Shown here: positions 25,343 through 34,946 of the stretch, piece after piece
How positions within the stretch are numbered: the first letter of the stretch is position 1
Layout of the letters: each line of letters opens with the position of its first letter
Assembly: GCA_903851035.1 (NCBI GenBank)
Contig: CAINND010000114.1
Span: 21,392-85,391, forward strand
From: an uncultured Acidobacteriota bacterium
Lineage (GTDB): Bacteria; Acidobacteriota; Terriglobia; Terriglobales; Acidobacteriaceae
Reading direction: 5' to 3'
DNA: 64,000 nucleotides
The notes under the pieces: generated by a model
Seen by the model: the letters and a program-made list of their open reading frames with translations, nothing else
Databases searched by the model: none
Told to the model about the DNA's origin: nothing
Position numbers and translations under genes: made by a program

Positions 25343-28042
25343 TTAGCCCAGCAAGGCCGCCACCGCATCCGGAGCTTCGCGCAGCGCCTGGTCCAGTGCC
25401 TCGGGATTCTTGCCGCCGGCCTCGGCCATATCAGGTCGTCCGCCGCCGCTGCCGCCCACCTTCTGCGCCACCGCGCCAACGACTTTACCGGCCTGAATCC
25501 TGCCCGTCAGGTCCTTCGTCACGCCAACGATCAGCGCTACTTTACTCTCGGTGACCGAGCCCACAATCACCACGCCCGAGCCCAGCTTGTTGCGGAAGTT
25601 ATCCACCAGCGTGCGTAACTGGTTGCGGTCCAGGTTGTCGGAGCGATGCGCCAGCACCTTCACGCCCTTTACCTCGTGCACGTTGTCCTCGGCGCTGGCC
25701 ACGGCCGTGGCGGCACTCTTCATGCGCACCTGGTCCAGCTCCTTGCGCAGCTTCTTCAACTCTTCATCGCGGCGCTCCAGCTCCTGCCGCAAAGCGTCTG
25801 CCGGTGAATGATCACTGCGTCCCACCATCCCGCTGACCACCGCTTCCAGCTCGTGGTCGCGGCGGAAGTGTTCCAGTGATCGCTCGCCGGCGACGGCCTC
25901 AATGCGGCGCACCCCGCTGCTGACGCTGGCCTCCTTCAGAATCTTGATCAGGCCGATCTCTCCCGTGGCCGCCACGTGCGTGCCGCCGCAGAGCTCAGTG
26001 CTGAAGTCGTCAATCTTGAGGACGCGAACCTTTTCGCCGTACTTTTCGCCAAACAGGGCCATCGCGTGATACTCGCTGACGGCCACGTCAATCGGCACGT
26101 CTTCAATCGTCTGCACGGCGCGGTTCAGCAGCACCTGGCGATTGGCGATGTCCTCAATCTCCTGCAACTCCTCGTCGGCCACCTGGCTGAAGTGCGAAAA
26201 ATCAAAGCGCAGATAGTTGGGCGAAACGAGCGACCCGGCCTGCTTGACGTGCGTTCCCAGCACCTGGCGCAGCGCCGCATGGAGCAAGTGCGTCGCCGTG
26301 TGATGCCGCCGCGTGGCGTCGCGCAGTTCGCGGTTAACCACGGCGATGACCCGGTCTCCCACGCTGAGGGGCTGGCGCAATGTGACCTTGTGCGCGCGAA
26401 CTCCCTGCACGGGTGAGTGCACACCCTCCACCTCGGCCACCACCACCGTGCGGTCGCCCGCATAGAGCCAGCCGCGGTCGCCCACTTGTCCACCACTCTC
26501 GGAGTAGAACGGCGTGTGGTCCAGCACAATATCCGCCTGCTGACCAGCCGAAAGTGTCTGCACGCCCTGCCCGTTGCTGACGATGGCCAGCACCTCGCAA
26601 CCCACGATCTCCAACTGCTTGTAGCCTTCAAAAACCGAGGGCTTCAGCGAGGCGAATACCGGCGAAGCCGACTTCTGCGAGCCACCCTTCCAGCTTGCGC
26701 GAGCCGTCTTGCGCTGCTCGTCCATGGCGGCGTCAAAGCCCGTCTGGTCAAAGTGCACGCCCTGGTCGTGGGCGGCATCGGTCATAAAATCCAGCGGCAG
26801 GCCGAAGGTGTCATAGAGCTTGAATGCCTCGCGTCCCGGCAGCGTGTTGTTCTCTGGGTTGTCCAGCAGCTCCTGTAACTTATTCAGACCGACAGCCACC
26901 GTCGTGGCGAATCTCGTCTCCTCGGTTTCAATCACCTTGGCCACGCGTGTCGCGCTCTCGTCCAGTTCCGGATAGGCACCGTGCATCTCGCGCACTACGG
27001 CCTCCACCATCTTGTGCAGGAAAGGCTGCGTCTGGCCGAGCAGGCGTCCGTGGCGAATGGCGCGGCGGATGATCTTGCGCAGCACGTAGCCGCGTCCTTC
27101 GTTGGCCGGCAGCACGCCGTCACTGATCAGAAACGTCGCCGCACGCGAGTGGTCGGCGATAACGCGCAGGCTGGCCGCCGTGTGCGATGCCGCACTGCCC
27201 TTGCGCTGGCCTCCGCCCGTGAGCTCCTCGGCCCGGCGGGTCAGCGGCGTGAACAAATCCGTGTCGTAGTTGCTCACCACGTTTTGCAGCACGGCGGTCA
27301 CGCGCTCCAGGCCGGCGCCGGTATCAATGCTGGGCTTGGGCAAGGGGGTAAGCACGCCGTCGGCCGAGCGGTCGAACTGCATGAAGACCAGGTTCCATAT
27401 CTCGACGTAGCGGCCGCACTCGCAGGGAAACTTGCACTCTCCGGCCTTGCACTCCGGCAGCTTCAAGTCGCTGCTGGCCACGCCCATGTCGTAGTGAATC
27501 TCCGAGCAGGGGCCGCAGGGGCCGGTGTCGCCCATCTGCCAGAAGTTTTCCTTCATGCCCAGCTCAAAGATGCGCTCGGCCGGCACTCCGGCCTTCAGCC
27601 AGTAGCCGTAAGCCTCCTCGTCGCGCGGCACGCCGTTCTCGCCCTTGAAGATCGTCACGTAGAGCTTGCTGGCGTCCATGGCAAACCACTGCTTGCCCGT
27701 TACCAGCTCCCAGGCGTAGGCGATGGCCTCCGGCTTAAAGTAGTCGCCAAAGCTGAAGTTGCCCAGCATCTCAAAGAACGTGTGATGGCGGTTGGTGAAG
27801 CCGACGTTCTCCAGGTCGTTGTGCTTGCCCCCGGCGCGGACGCACTTCTGGCTGGTCGTGGCCCGGCTGTAATCGCGCTTTTCCGCCCCCAAAAACACGT
27901 CCTTGAACTGGTTCATCCCGGCGTTGGTAAAAAGCAGGGTGGGGTCGTTGGCGGGCACCAGGCTGCTGCTGTGTACCTGGCGGTGGCCTTTCTGGGCGAA
28001 AAACTCCAGAAACATGCGGCGTACTTCGTTACCGGTGGGCAT
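25343..28042 (-). CDS. alaS: alanyl-tRNA synthetase
   Basis: An 899-residue cytoplasmic enzyme that charges tRNA-Ala. The class II core begins at the N-terminus ([49 protein letters not shown]). The tRNA-recognition and editing domain has the zinc-binding [13 protein letters not shown] and [13 protein letters not shown]. The C-terminal DHHA1 domain ends with [14 protein letters not shown]. The length is normal (E. coli 876). An internal hinge, QKSASPVF, lies before the editing domain. It is monocistronic with its own terminator. Confidence 0.98.
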   Translation of the reverse strand: MPTGNEVRRMFLEFFAQKGHRQVHSSSLVPANDPTLLFTNAGMNQFKDVFLGAEKRDYSRATTSQKCVRAGGKHNDLENVGFTNRHHTFFEMLGNFSFGDYFKPEAIAYAWELVTGKQWFAMDASKLYVTIFKGENGVPRDEEAYGYWLKAGVPAERIFELGMKENFWQMGDTGPCGPCSEIHYDMGVASSDLKLPECKAGECKFPCECGRYVEIWNLVFMQFDRSADGVLTPLPKPSIDTGAGLERVTAVLQNVVSNYDTDLFTPLTRRAEELTGGGQRKGSAASHTAASLRVIADHSRAATFLISDGVLPANEGRGYVLRKIIRRAIRHGRLLGQTQPFLHKMVEAVVREMHGAYPELDESATRVAKVIETEETRFATTVAVGLNKLQELLDNPENNTLPGREAFKLYDTFGLPLDFMTDAAHDQGVHFDQTGFDAAMDEQRKTARASWKGGSQKSASPVFASLKPSVFEGYKQLEIVGCEVLAIVSNGQGVQTLSAGQQADIVLDHTPFYSESGGQVGDRGWLYAGDRTVVVAEVEGVHSPVQGVRAHKVTLRQPLSVGDRVIAVVNRELRDATRRHHTATHLLHAALRQVLGTHVKQAGSLVSPNYLRFDFSHFSQVADEELQEIEDIANRQVLLNRAVQTIEDVPIDVAVSEYHAMALFGEKYGEKVRVLKIDDFSTELCGGTHVAATGEIGLIKILKEASVSSGVRRIEAVAGERSLEHFRRDHELEAVVSGMVGRSDHSPADALRQELERRDEELKKLRKELDQVRMKSAATAVASAEDNVHEVKGVKVLAHRSDNLDRNQLRTLVDNFRNKLGSGVVIVGSVTESKVALIVGVTKDLTGRIQAGKVVGAVAQKVGGSGGGRPDMAEAGGKNPEALDQALREAPDAVAALLG

Positions 28043-28310
28043 ATAGGGTCACTTTCACTTGGTTGCATGGCCATCCGCAGGGCGGCGCCGGAGCGCGTTA
28101 AACCACACAGGAGGCACGGTATTCTGCGATTTTATCATCCTGAAACCGATAAGCGATTTGACATCCACCTGTTACGGACTGAACAACGGTGCACCACAAT
28201 ATGAAAAAAGACTGTCCCATTCAGGCTAATATCAGCGACAATAGGCGTGTTGCGGTAACGAAATATTGTTATGCTAGCCGCTTACGTACGCCAGAAGTGA
28301 GTGATTCATA

Positions 28311-29156
28311 GTGGATTACACGGCCAAACCCGATGCGGCGGGACAAGCTATCGTTCCCAAGCGGCGCGAAGCGCGACTGCCTGCCTCGCTCAGCGTACGC
28401 GTGCTTGGCATTGACTCGCAGGGCAAGGCCTTCCACCAGTCGGCCACCACAATCGATATCAGCCTCTCCGGCGGACGCATCACCGGCACCACCGCCCATC
28501 TGAACCCCGGCGACATTGTTGGCGTGCAGAGCAGCGGCGACAAGTGCCGCTTCAAGGTTTCCTGGATTCGCCCCAACGGCACCGACGGCACCTATCAGAT
28601 GGGCTTGCAGTGCATGGAAAAGGGCAAGAGTCCGTGGCGGGATAAAATCCAGCACTTCGCACCGGGTGAGCGCCGTGGCAATGACCGCTTCCCCTGCAAC
28701 GGCTCGGTCAGCCTGCGCTCAGCCAGCTTCCCCACTCCCATCTGGGGCACCCTCCGCGACATCAGCGAAGGCGGCTGCTATGTGCAATGCGTCAACGTCG
28801 CGCCTCCGGGTGAGATCGTCAGCGTACAGTTCATCCTCAACGGCGTGCAGATCAACGGGGTCACCGAGGTGCGCACCAGCCGCGCCACCGTGGGCATGGG
28901 CCTGCTATGGTGCGATCTGGGCTGGGACGGACAGGAGAAGCTGCACAACATTCTCCGCGCCCTCAGCATGAACTACACGGAGACCAACTCCAGCAAGGTC
29001 AAGGCCATCGCCCAGCTCGAAAAGCTCCACCAGCTCATCGCCGCCCTGCGCGAACGCATGGAAAGCAACCACACTTTGGTGGACCTGCAGACCATCGGGC
29101 GCTTGAGCGATGCCGAGGAGAAGCTCTCCACGGTGCTGAAAAGCATGCAGGGCTAG
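28311..29156 (+). CDS. tandem PilZ-domain protein
   Basis: A 281-residue cytoplasmic protein with two PilZ domains. The first has KRREARLPASLSV and DISLSGGRI (about 17-115). The second has RRGNDRFPCNGSV and DISEGGCYV (about 120-225). Both carry the R-rich motif and the DxSxxG motif, so both could bind cyclic di-GMP. A helical, probably coiled-coil tail of about 55 residues follows. The start is GTG at 28311, with no strong ribosome site. A link to surface motility or exopolysaccharide control is plausible given pilT 2 kb away, but is only inference. Confidence 0.85.
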   Translation: MDYTAKPDAAGQAIVPKRREARLPASLSVRVLGIDSQGKAFHQSATTIDISLSGGRITGTTAHLNPGDIVGVQSSGDKCRFKVSWIRPNGTDGTYQMGLQCMEKGKSPWRDKIQHFAPGERRGNDRFPCNGSVSLRSASFPTPIWGTLRDISEGGCYVQCVNVAPPGEIVSVQFILNGVQINGVTEVRTSRATVGMGLLWCDLGWDGQEKLHNILRALSMNYTETNSSKVKAIAQLEKLHQLIAALRERMESNHTLVDLQTIGRLSDAEEKLSTVLKSMQG

Positions 29157-29180
29157 CCCCATCTGCGCTAACCTGTCTAC

Positions 29181-29591
29181 ATGAAGAAAATCATTCTCTC
29201 AATCAATCTCCTGCTTGCCCTCGCCCTGGCACTGGCTCCGGCCTGCTCCGCGCAGGCGGCCGCCGGCACTCCAGCGGCCAACACACCGGCGATCGTGGAG
29301 ATGTCCGCAGACCTCGGTCCCTGCTCCGTGCTCTTCACCGTCAACGGCAAGGATGGCCACCCCCTCTACAACGCCAAGATCACTACCCGGCTGAAGTACG
29401 GAGTTGGCGGCCTTAAGCGCCTGGATCTGGAGGCCTTTACCAATGCAAACGGCCAGGTAAAGTTCATCCACCTGCCCAGCTCGCCTAAGCACCCCATCTA
29501 CTTTTATGTTGGCAAGGATGAAAGTCTGGAGATCATCGAGTTCGCTCCCGACGTGCGCTGCCAGGATGAAAAGACCGTAGTGCTGAAGTAG
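29181..29591 (+). CDS. secreted hypothetical protein
   Basis: A 136-residue protein with a clear signal peptide (LLLALALALAPACSAQA). A short domain with beta-sandwich character follows (VLFTVNGKDGHPLYNAKI, FTNANGQVKFIHLPSS), reminiscent of carboxypeptidase-regulatory or transthyretin-like folds. I recognise no family and assign no function. It begins 24 bp after the tandem PilZ gene on the same strand. Confidence 0.7.
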   Translation: MKKIILSINLLLALALALAPACSAQAAAGTPAANTPAIVEMSADLGPCSVLFTVNGKDGHPLYNAKITTRLKYGVGGLKRLDLEAFTNANGQVKFIHLPSSPKHPIYFYVGKDESLEIIEFAPDVRCQDEKTVVLK

Positions 29592-29666
29592 TTGTGAAGT
29601 AGCACAGCTTAACCACGCAAGCGCGCCCGATGATTCGCCGTGCGCCCTTGCTTGAACAAAGCCGCC

Positions 29667-30413
29667 TTACCGGGCGGCCTTTTTCTTGGCGGCCTTTGTT
29701 GTCGCCTTCTTCGGCGATTTCTCTTGGGCCTTCTTCTTCGCAGCTTTCTTTTTTGCCGCCTGCTTTTCCGCCGCAGTCACCTGCTCGGCCGCGCGCCACA
29801 TATACCAGCTCGCCACCGTGCACCAGGGATGCCAATTCCGCGCCTGCCTGAGCATCCTGTGTTTGTCCGGCAACTCGCGCATGCGATACAGCCGCTGCAT
29901 TCCCTTGCGCACGCCGTAGTCGTCCACCGGCAGCACGTTGGGCCGCCCGAGGTCGAAGATCAGCATCATCTCCACCGTCCAGCGCCCGATGCCGCGCACC
30001 TGGCTTACCCGCTCGATGATCTCCTCGTCGTCCATGCGGCCCATCGCCGCCGCCGTTGGCACCGTGCCATCCAGGCACTTGGAAGCCAAATCCCGCAGCG
30101 CGGCCAGCTTCGCCGCCGATAGGCCCGCCCCGCGCAGCGCGCTCTCCTCCAACTCCAGTAGTCGAGCCGGTGTCATCTGGCGCCGCGGAAACAGAGCCTG
30201 CACTCGACCCAGAATCGCCGCCGCCGCCGAGCCCGCCAGTTGCTGATAAACGATCGAGCTGGCCAGGGCCGGAAAGACCGGAAAGCGTTTTGGCGGCAGG
30301 ATTCCGCACGGCCCCGTCTGCGCCATCAGCGCCCCCAGCCGCGCGTCCACCGCCGCAAGATGCCGTTCAGCCTCGCTCCAGCCGGGATGCTCATTTCCAA
30401 GAGCCTTGCTCAT
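29667..30413 (-). CDS. HhH-GPD DNA glycosylase (AlkA-like) with lysine-rich tail
   Basis: A 248-residue base-excision repair enzyme. The helix-hairpin-helix (QVRGIGRWTVEMML) is followed by the GPD-like loop with catalytic Asp (VLPVDDYGVRKG), as in 3-methyladenine glycosylase II. Upstream, FPALASSIVYQQLAGSAAAA is another family landmark. The last 35 residues are mostly Lys and Ala (KKKAAKKKA, SPKKATTKAAKKKAAR), like a histone H1 tail, and probably bind DNA nonspecifically. The start overlaps the recX stop by four bases (ATGA), so the two are coupled. Confidence 0.92.
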   Translation of the reverse strand: MSKALGNEHPGWSEAERHLAAVDARLGALMAQTGPCGILPPKRFPVFPALASSIVYQQLAGSAAAAILGRVQALFPRRQMTPARLLELEESALRGAGLSAAKLAALRDLASKCLDGTVPTAAAMGRMDDEEIIERVSQVRGIGRWTVEMMLIFDLGRPNVLPVDDYGVRKGMQRLYRMRELPDKHRMLRQARNWHPWCTVASWYMWRAAEQVTAAEKQAAKKKAAKKKAQEKSPKKATTKAAKKKAAR

Positions 30414-30985
30414 TCCATCTCCTCCGCCGCCGGGGACGACTCGGCCATCTCGCGCTCCTGCTCCAGCGCGGCCAGCGTCTCGTCCTCCACCTTCCAGTTG
30501 CGCAACAGCTCGCTGATGACCCTTGAGCTGAATCCCGCGCGAGCCATCATGCGGAAGATGCGCGCCGCCTGCTTCTGGTCCGCCGGAGCCTTCAACCGCT
30601 TGCGCGCCGCAAAGTCGCGCGCCAGTTTCCGCTCGTCCACATCGGCGTAAATCTCACCCACCGTCTTGCCGATTACGTCGTTATGCACGCCGCGAGCCTT
30701 CAGCTCCTGCACAACGCGAATCTTGCCGAACTTCTCGTTGTCCCGCCGGTTGGCCGAGTAGCTGGTGGCGTAGATCGTGTCGTTCAGGTAGCGCATCTCC
30801 TTCAGCCGCAGTGTCACGGCCTCCACCAGTTGCTCACCTTCCGGCTGCTGCCCGAGTTTGGTGCGCATCAGCCGCTTGATCTCCGCCACGGTGCGCGCCT
30901 GCCGCCCCAGCGCGCCGACCGCGTAGTCGAAGAGCTGTGCTTCCGTGTATGTACGGGGTGACGTCTTGCGCTTGCCAAAAGCCAT
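30410..30985 (-). CDS. recX: RecX regulator of RecA
   Basis: From MAFGKRK the protein has 191 residues. RecX caps or dismantles RecA filaments. The three-helix repeats are visible: LFDYAVGALGRQARTVAEI, RLKEMRYLNDTIYATSY and VVQELKARGVHNDVIGKTV, then a last module with RAGFSSRVISELLRNW. The longer frame starting at 31024 has no conserved sequence. recA is not in the window. It is the first gene of a coupled pair with the glycosylase. Confidence 0.9.
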   Translation of the reverse strand: MAFGKRKTSPRTYTEAQLFDYAVGALGRQARTVAEIKRLMRTKLGQQPEGEQLVEAVTLRLKEMRYLNDTIYATSYSANRRDNEKFGKIRVVQELKARGVHNDVIGKTVGEIYADVDERKLARDFAARKRLKAPADQKQAARIFRMMARAGFSSRVISELLRNWKVEDETLAALEQEREMAESSPAAEEME

Positions 30986-31062
30986 GATGCGAACAGTGTC
31001 CTTCGGGCGGGGCCGCCCGCGCAAGTGCCCGCCAAATGAAAGATGTGCCTTCTGTGCAAAAC

Positions 31063-31090
31063 AAAAGCGCTCCGCCGTCGGAGCGCCTTA
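31063..31090 (-). terminator. pilT terminator
   Basis: On the minus strand GCGCTCCG and CGGAGCGC pair around a short loop and are followed by TTTTGTTTTG. It lies about 20 bp past the pilT stop. Confidence 0.88.
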
Positions 31091-31110
31091 TTGAAATCTG
31101 TTTACGTCGG

Positions 31111-32232
31111 CTAGAAGCGCCCCAACTGGTGCGACAACTGCTCGCGGGTGGATTCCGCGGTGCCGCTGATGCCCTGCACGCGCAGCTTGAAGTCGTCCGG
31201 GTTGCTGACGTTTTCGAGAGCGGTCTCGTAGCTGATCAGCCCCTTTTGCAGCAGATCGTAGAGCGACTGGTCAAAGGTCTGCATGCCGTACTGGCTGACG
31301 CCCTGTTGCAACGCCTCTTTGATATTGCGCGTCTTCTCCGGCGTCATGATGCACTCGCGAATGTAGGCCGTGGAAATCAGCACTTCGACGGCCGGCACGC
31401 GCCCTGCTCCGTCGCAGCGCTTGACCAGCCGCTGGCTGATGACCGCCTTCAGCGTGGCCGCCAGTTGCAGTCGTATCTGCTTCTGCTCCGGCGGAGGGAA
31501 GACGCTGATGATGCGGTTGATGGTCTCGACGGCGTCCAGCGTGTGCAAGGTGCTGAAGACCATGTGGCCGGTCTCCGCCGTGTGCAGCGCCGTGCTGATC
31601 GTCTCCAGGTCGCGCATTTCGCCCACCATGATCACATCCGGGTCCTGGCGCAGGCTGGCCCGCAGCGCGCTGGCAAAGGTCGGAGTGTCCACCTCAACCT
31701 CGCGCTGGTTGACGAAGCCTTTTTTGTCGCGGTGCAGGAATTCGATGGGGTCTTCGATGGTGATGATGTGCTCGGGCCGCGAGCTATTGATGCGGTCAAT
31801 CATCGCCGCCAGCGTGGTGGACTTGCCCGAGCCGGTGACGCCCGTGACCAGCACCAGTCCGCGCGCCTCTTCGCAGATGCGCTCCGTCACCGGCGGCAGG
31901 TGCAGCTCTTCCAGGGCGCGAATCTTCGTCGGAATGACGCGCAAAACGATGCCCACGTTGCCGCGCTGCTGGAAGACGTTGACGCGGAAGCGTCCCAGCC
32001 CGGCCGCGCCGTAGGCCAGATCAATCTCGGCGTTCTCTTTGAACTTCTGTTTTTGCCGGTTGCTCATCATGCTGAAGGCCATGTTCAGCATGTCTTCGCC
32101 GGTGATGCGCGGATGATCCGTCAGGGGCACAAGTTCCCCGTCCACACGGATATGCGGGTAGTTGCCGACCTTGAGATGGAGGTCGCTGGCCTTGCGGTCG
32201 GCGGCAACGCGCAACAGATCGTCGATGTTCAT
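31111..32232 (-). CDS. pilT: type IV pilus retraction ATPase
   Basis: A 373-residue cytoplasmic hexameric motor that disassembles type IV pili to drive twitching. Visible motifs: N-terminal KASDLHLKVG, Walker A GVTGSGKST, Asp box TIEDPIEFLH, Walker B DPDVIMVGEMRD, His box STLHTLDAVET and the C-terminal EALQQGVSQYGMQTFDQSL. The AIRNLIRE-type retraction motif reads ECIMTPEKTRNIKE here, close to the PilT form. It is monocistronic; no other pilus genes are in the window. Confidence 0.95.
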   Translation of the reverse strand: MNIDDLLRVAADRKASDLHLKVGNYPHIRVDGELVPLTDHPRITGEDMLNMAFSMMSNRQKQKFKENAEIDLAYGAAGLGRFRVNVFQQRGNVGIVLRVIPTKIRALEELHLPPVTERICEEARGLVLVTGVTGSGKSTTLAAMIDRINSSRPEHIITIEDPIEFLHRDKKGFVNQREVEVDTPTFASALRASLRQDPDVIMVGEMRDLETISTALHTAETGHMVFSTLHTLDAVETINRIISVFPPPEQKQIRLQLAATLKAVISQRLVKRCDGAGRVPAVEVLISTAYIRECIMTPEKTRNIKEALQQGVSQYGMQTFDQSLYDLLQKGLISYETALENVSNPDDFKLRVQGISGTAESTREQLSHQLGRF

Positions 32233-32366
32233 CCTGGGCAGTCTCTTCCGAACAAAGGGCGATGCACGAAACTAACACGTCAGCATCCGGGGCGCAATAA
32301 ATCATCAACTTCAAGGGTTACCGCTCTGGCGCTGCCCCACCAGAAGCCCACTCCCCGAATTTTTAT

Positions 32367-32396
32367 TTGACAATAATTAACTACGGTTCGTATATT
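32367..32396 (+). promoter_or_regulatory. promoter of TetR/DevCAB operon
   Basis: A perfect -35 TTGACA (32367-32372), 18-bp spacer and TATATT (32391-32396). Operator-like palindrome sequence begins at the next base. Confidence 0.7.
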
Positions 32397-32419
32397 AACA
32401 ATGTTCTATTAACGTTGTT
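32397..32419. promoter_or_regulatory. imperfect palindromic operator
   Basis: AACAATGTT and AACGTTGTT are 9-bp arms (eight of nine symmetric) around CTATT. It sits across the expected transcription start, between the -10 box and the TetR gene, so binding would block initiation. Confidence 0.65.
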
Positions 32420-32437
32420 ATGAAAAGGAACCACGTT

Positions 32438-33079
32438 ATGGGCCCACAAGACCGCCGAGCCCGTGAGCGCGCCCAGATGCGCGACAGCATCCTCAATGCA
32501 GCCCGCGAGTTGTTTGCCATTCACGGCTACGAAGGCGTCAGCATGCGCAAGATCGCCGAGCGCATCGAATACTCGCCCACGGCCATCTATCTGCACTTCG
32601 CCGACAAGGAAACCCTCTTTCGCGAGCTTTGCATGCAGGACTTCCGCCTGCTCTCCACGGAATTCTCGGCGCTGGCTAATGTTGCAGACCCGATGCAGAG
32701 GCTCTTCGGCATTGGCGAGGCCTATGTGCGCTTTGGCACCAGCCATCCCTTCCACTATCGGCTGATGTTCATGACTCCACCTCCCGTCGCCAAGTGCGAT
32801 GAGTCCCCTTACGACAAGGATGGCAAGGGCAATCCGGAAACCGATGCCTACGCCATGCTGCGCTGGACGGTGGAGGAGGCGATCAAGGCCGGCGCCTTTC
32901 GCCCCGAATACACTGACGCCGAGTTGCTGGCGCAGACGCTTTGGGCCGTGGTGCATGGCGTTACGTCGATGCAGATCTCACTTGGCAATGACAGTTGGCT
33001 AGCCTGGCGGCCGCTGGAGCAGCGCACCCGCGCCGTGCTGGATGCCGTGATGCACGGCCTGGCCCGCCGCAAGGAGTAA
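32438..33079 (+). CDS. TetR/AcrR family regulator of exporter operon
   Basis: A 213-residue regulator. The helix-turn-helix is MRKIAERIEYSPTAIYLHF (about residues 40-58), followed by a C-terminal TetR_C-like domain (VEEAIKAGAFRPEYTDAELLAQ). The ATG at 32438 is chosen because AAGGA lies eight bases upstream; an in-frame ATG at 32420 abuts the operator and lacks any ribosome site. It heads a four-gene operon: regulator, permease, ATPase and membrane fusion protein, with gaps of 4, 4 and 50 bp. I infer autorepression and control of the exporter. Confidence 0.9.
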   Translation: MGPQDRRARERAQMRDSILNAARELFAIHGYEGVSMRKIAERIEYSPTAIYLHFADKETLFRELCMQDFRLLSTEFSALANVADPMQRLFGIGEAYVRFGTSHPFHYRLMFMTPPPVAKCDESPYDKDGKGNPETDAYAMLRWTVEEAIKAGAFRPEYTDAELLAQTLWAVVHGVTSMQISLGNDSWLAWRPLEQRTRAVLDAVMHGLARRKE

Positions 33080-33083
33080 TCCC

Positions 33084-34208
33084 ATGCCGCCCCTGGCTCG
33101 ACGCAATCTCTTCCACGACAAGATTCGTCTGATGGTCACGCTCAACGGCATCGTCTTTGCCGTCGTCCTCATCGTCGTGCAGTTGGGGCTCTTCTTCGGC
33201 TTCACCACCTCTACAAAAGGTGTGCTGGATCATTCCCAGGCCGACCTCTGGATTACCGCCCGCAACACGCCCTATGTGGATGTGGCAGTCAGCTTCAACG
33301 AGCGCAAGTATTACCAGGTGCTGGCCACGCCCGGCGTTGCCGCGGCGCAAAAGTACATCGTGCGCTGGTCGCAGTGGAAGGGGCAGGACGGGCACACCGA
33401 GTCCGTCGAAGTCGTCGGCGTGGATCCCGACAAGGCGATGGGCCTTCCCTGGAACATCGTCGAAGGCGACGTAAGCCAGCTCAAGCAGCCGCACGCCGTC
33501 ATGGTGGACGAAATCTACAAGCAGAAGCTGGGCGTGCACAAGGTGGGCGAATGGTTTGAGGTGCGCGATTACCGCGTCAAGGTTGTGGGCTTCACTCGCG
33601 GCATCCGCGCTTTCACCACCGCGCCTTACGTCTTCACCACATTCAAGAACGCGCAGGACCTCTGCATGTTCGACGTCGACAAGACCAACTTCGTGCTGGT
33701 CAAGGCCGCACCGGGCGCGGACCTGAAAAAGTTGCAGGCGGAGTTGCAGCGCCGCCTGCCGGACAACGACATCTACACCACCCGCGAGTTCGCCCAGAAG
33801 ACGAGCAACTACTGGATGTTCACCACCGGCGCCGGCATCAGCGTGCTGATGGGCGCCGCGCTCGGATTGGTCGTGGGCCTGGTTGTCGTCACGCAGACCA
33901 TCTACGCCACCACGCTCGATCACATCCGCGAGTTCGGCACCCTCAAGGCGATGGGTGCGCCCAACTCCTTTGTCTATCGCGTCATCATCACGCAGGCCGC
34001 CATTGCGGCCGTCATGGGCTACTCGCTGGCGCTGGTGGTCACCTTCTTTGTCACCCATGGAGGCTCCAGCGCTGGCGCGCCAATCATGGTTACTTGGCGT
34101 CTGCTGGTGGCCATGTTCTTCGTCACCGTGGGCATGTGTATTACGGCAGGCCTGGTCTCAATCAAAAAAGTGATGGGCCTGGATCCGGCAATGGTCTTTC
34201 GAGGGTAG
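33084..34208 (+). CDS. ABC exporter permease (DevC/FtsX-type)
   Basis: A 374-residue membrane protein with one N-terminal helix (LNGIVFAVVLIVVQLGLFFGF), a periplasmic domain of about 210 residues, and three C-terminal helices. The last region contains TLDHIREFGTLKAMGA, the coupling-loop pattern of FtsX/MacB permeases. This is the DevC architecture, used with a separate ATPase and a HlyD-type adaptor to export lipids or other amphiphiles across the envelope. The substrate is unknown. Confidence 0.9.
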   Translation: MPPLARRNLFHDKIRLMVTLNGIVFAVVLIVVQLGLFFGFTTSTKGVLDHSQADLWITARNTPYVDVAVSFNERKYYQVLATPGVAAAQKYIVRWSQWKGQDGHTESVEVVGVDPDKAMGLPWNIVEGDVSQLKQPHAVMVDEIYKQKLGVHKVGEWFEVRDYRVKVVGFTRGIRAFTTAPYVFTTFKNAQDLCMFDVDKTNFVLVKAAPGADLKKLQAELQRRLPDNDIYTTREFAQKTSNYWMFTTGAGISVLMGAALGLVVGLVVVTQTIYATTLDHIREFGTLKAMGAPNSFVYRVIITQAAIAAVMGYSLALVVTFFVTHGGSSAGAPIMVTWRLLVAMFFVTVGMCITAGLVSIKKVMGLDPAMVFRG

Positions 34209-34212
34209 GGCG

Positions 34213-34896
34213 ATGGAACACGAGATTGCAATTTCGGTCAGCGGCGTCACCAAGACATACAGTGAGGGCTCGTCGGCCACCACGGCCCTCAATGGCGTGG
34301 ACCTGGCCGTGCGTCGCGGCGAGCTGACGATGATGATGGGACCCTCCGGCAGCGGCAAGACCACGCTACTCTCCATCATGGGATGCATCCTGCGCCCAAC
34401 CTCCGGCACCGTGCAGGTCTCCGGACGCGATGTGACCACGCTCAACGAGCGCCAGATGCCGGCCATTCGACTGCGCCACATGGGTTTCATCTTTCAGGGC
34501 TTCAACCTCTTCCCCACACTCACCGCGGGAGAGAATGTGGAACTCTCACTGCAACTGAAGGGCACCTCCGGCGCCGATGGAAACAAAGAAGCCCGGCGGC
34601 TGATGGAACTTGTCGGGCTTGGCGAAAAGTATGACCAGTATCCGCGCAACCTCAGTGGCGGCCAGCAGCAGCGCGTGGCGGTGGCACGCGCGGTGGCCGG
34701 CTCGCCCGAGGTCATCCTGGCCGATGAGCCTACGGCGGCACTCGATTCCCACAGCGGACGCTCCGTGCTGGAGCTGTTGCAGTCGCTCGCCCATGGGCAG
34801 CAGCGCGCCGTGGTCGTGGTCACCCACGACAATCGCATCCTGGATTTCGCCGACCGCATGGTGCGCATGGAAGACGGAATGATCACGCAGAGTTAA
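34213..34896 (+). CDS. ABC exporter ATPase (DevA/LolD-type)
   Basis: A 227-residue ATP-binding cassette. It has Walker A GPSGSGKTT, the Q-loop in FIFQGFNLFPTLTA, signature LSGGQQQRVAVARA, Walker B VILADEPTAALD and the switch His in VVVVTHDNRI. This is the LolD/MacB/DevA subfamily that drives FtsX-type permeases. It begins four bases after the permease stop. All catalytic residues are intact. Confidence 0.95.
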   Translation: MEHEIAISVSGVTKTYSEGSSATTALNGVDLAVRRGELTMMMGPSGSGKTTLLSIMGCILRPTSGTVQVSGRDVTTLNERQMPAIRLRHMGFIFQGFNLFPTLTAGENVELSLQLKGTSGADGNKEARRLMELVGLGEKYDQYPRNLSGGQQQRVAVARAVAGSPEVILADEPTAALDSHSGRSVLELLQSLAHGQQRAVVVVTHDNRILDFADRMVRMEDGMITQS

Positions 34897-34946
34897 GCGC
34901 ATTGCGCAAATGATGGAACGCCGCCCGGCGGCGGCAAGGAGCTGAG

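Noticed and set aside
31036..32370. 444-codon plus-strand frame over pilT
   Set aside because: pilT motifs on the minus strand are complete, and this frame crosses its terminator and promoter.
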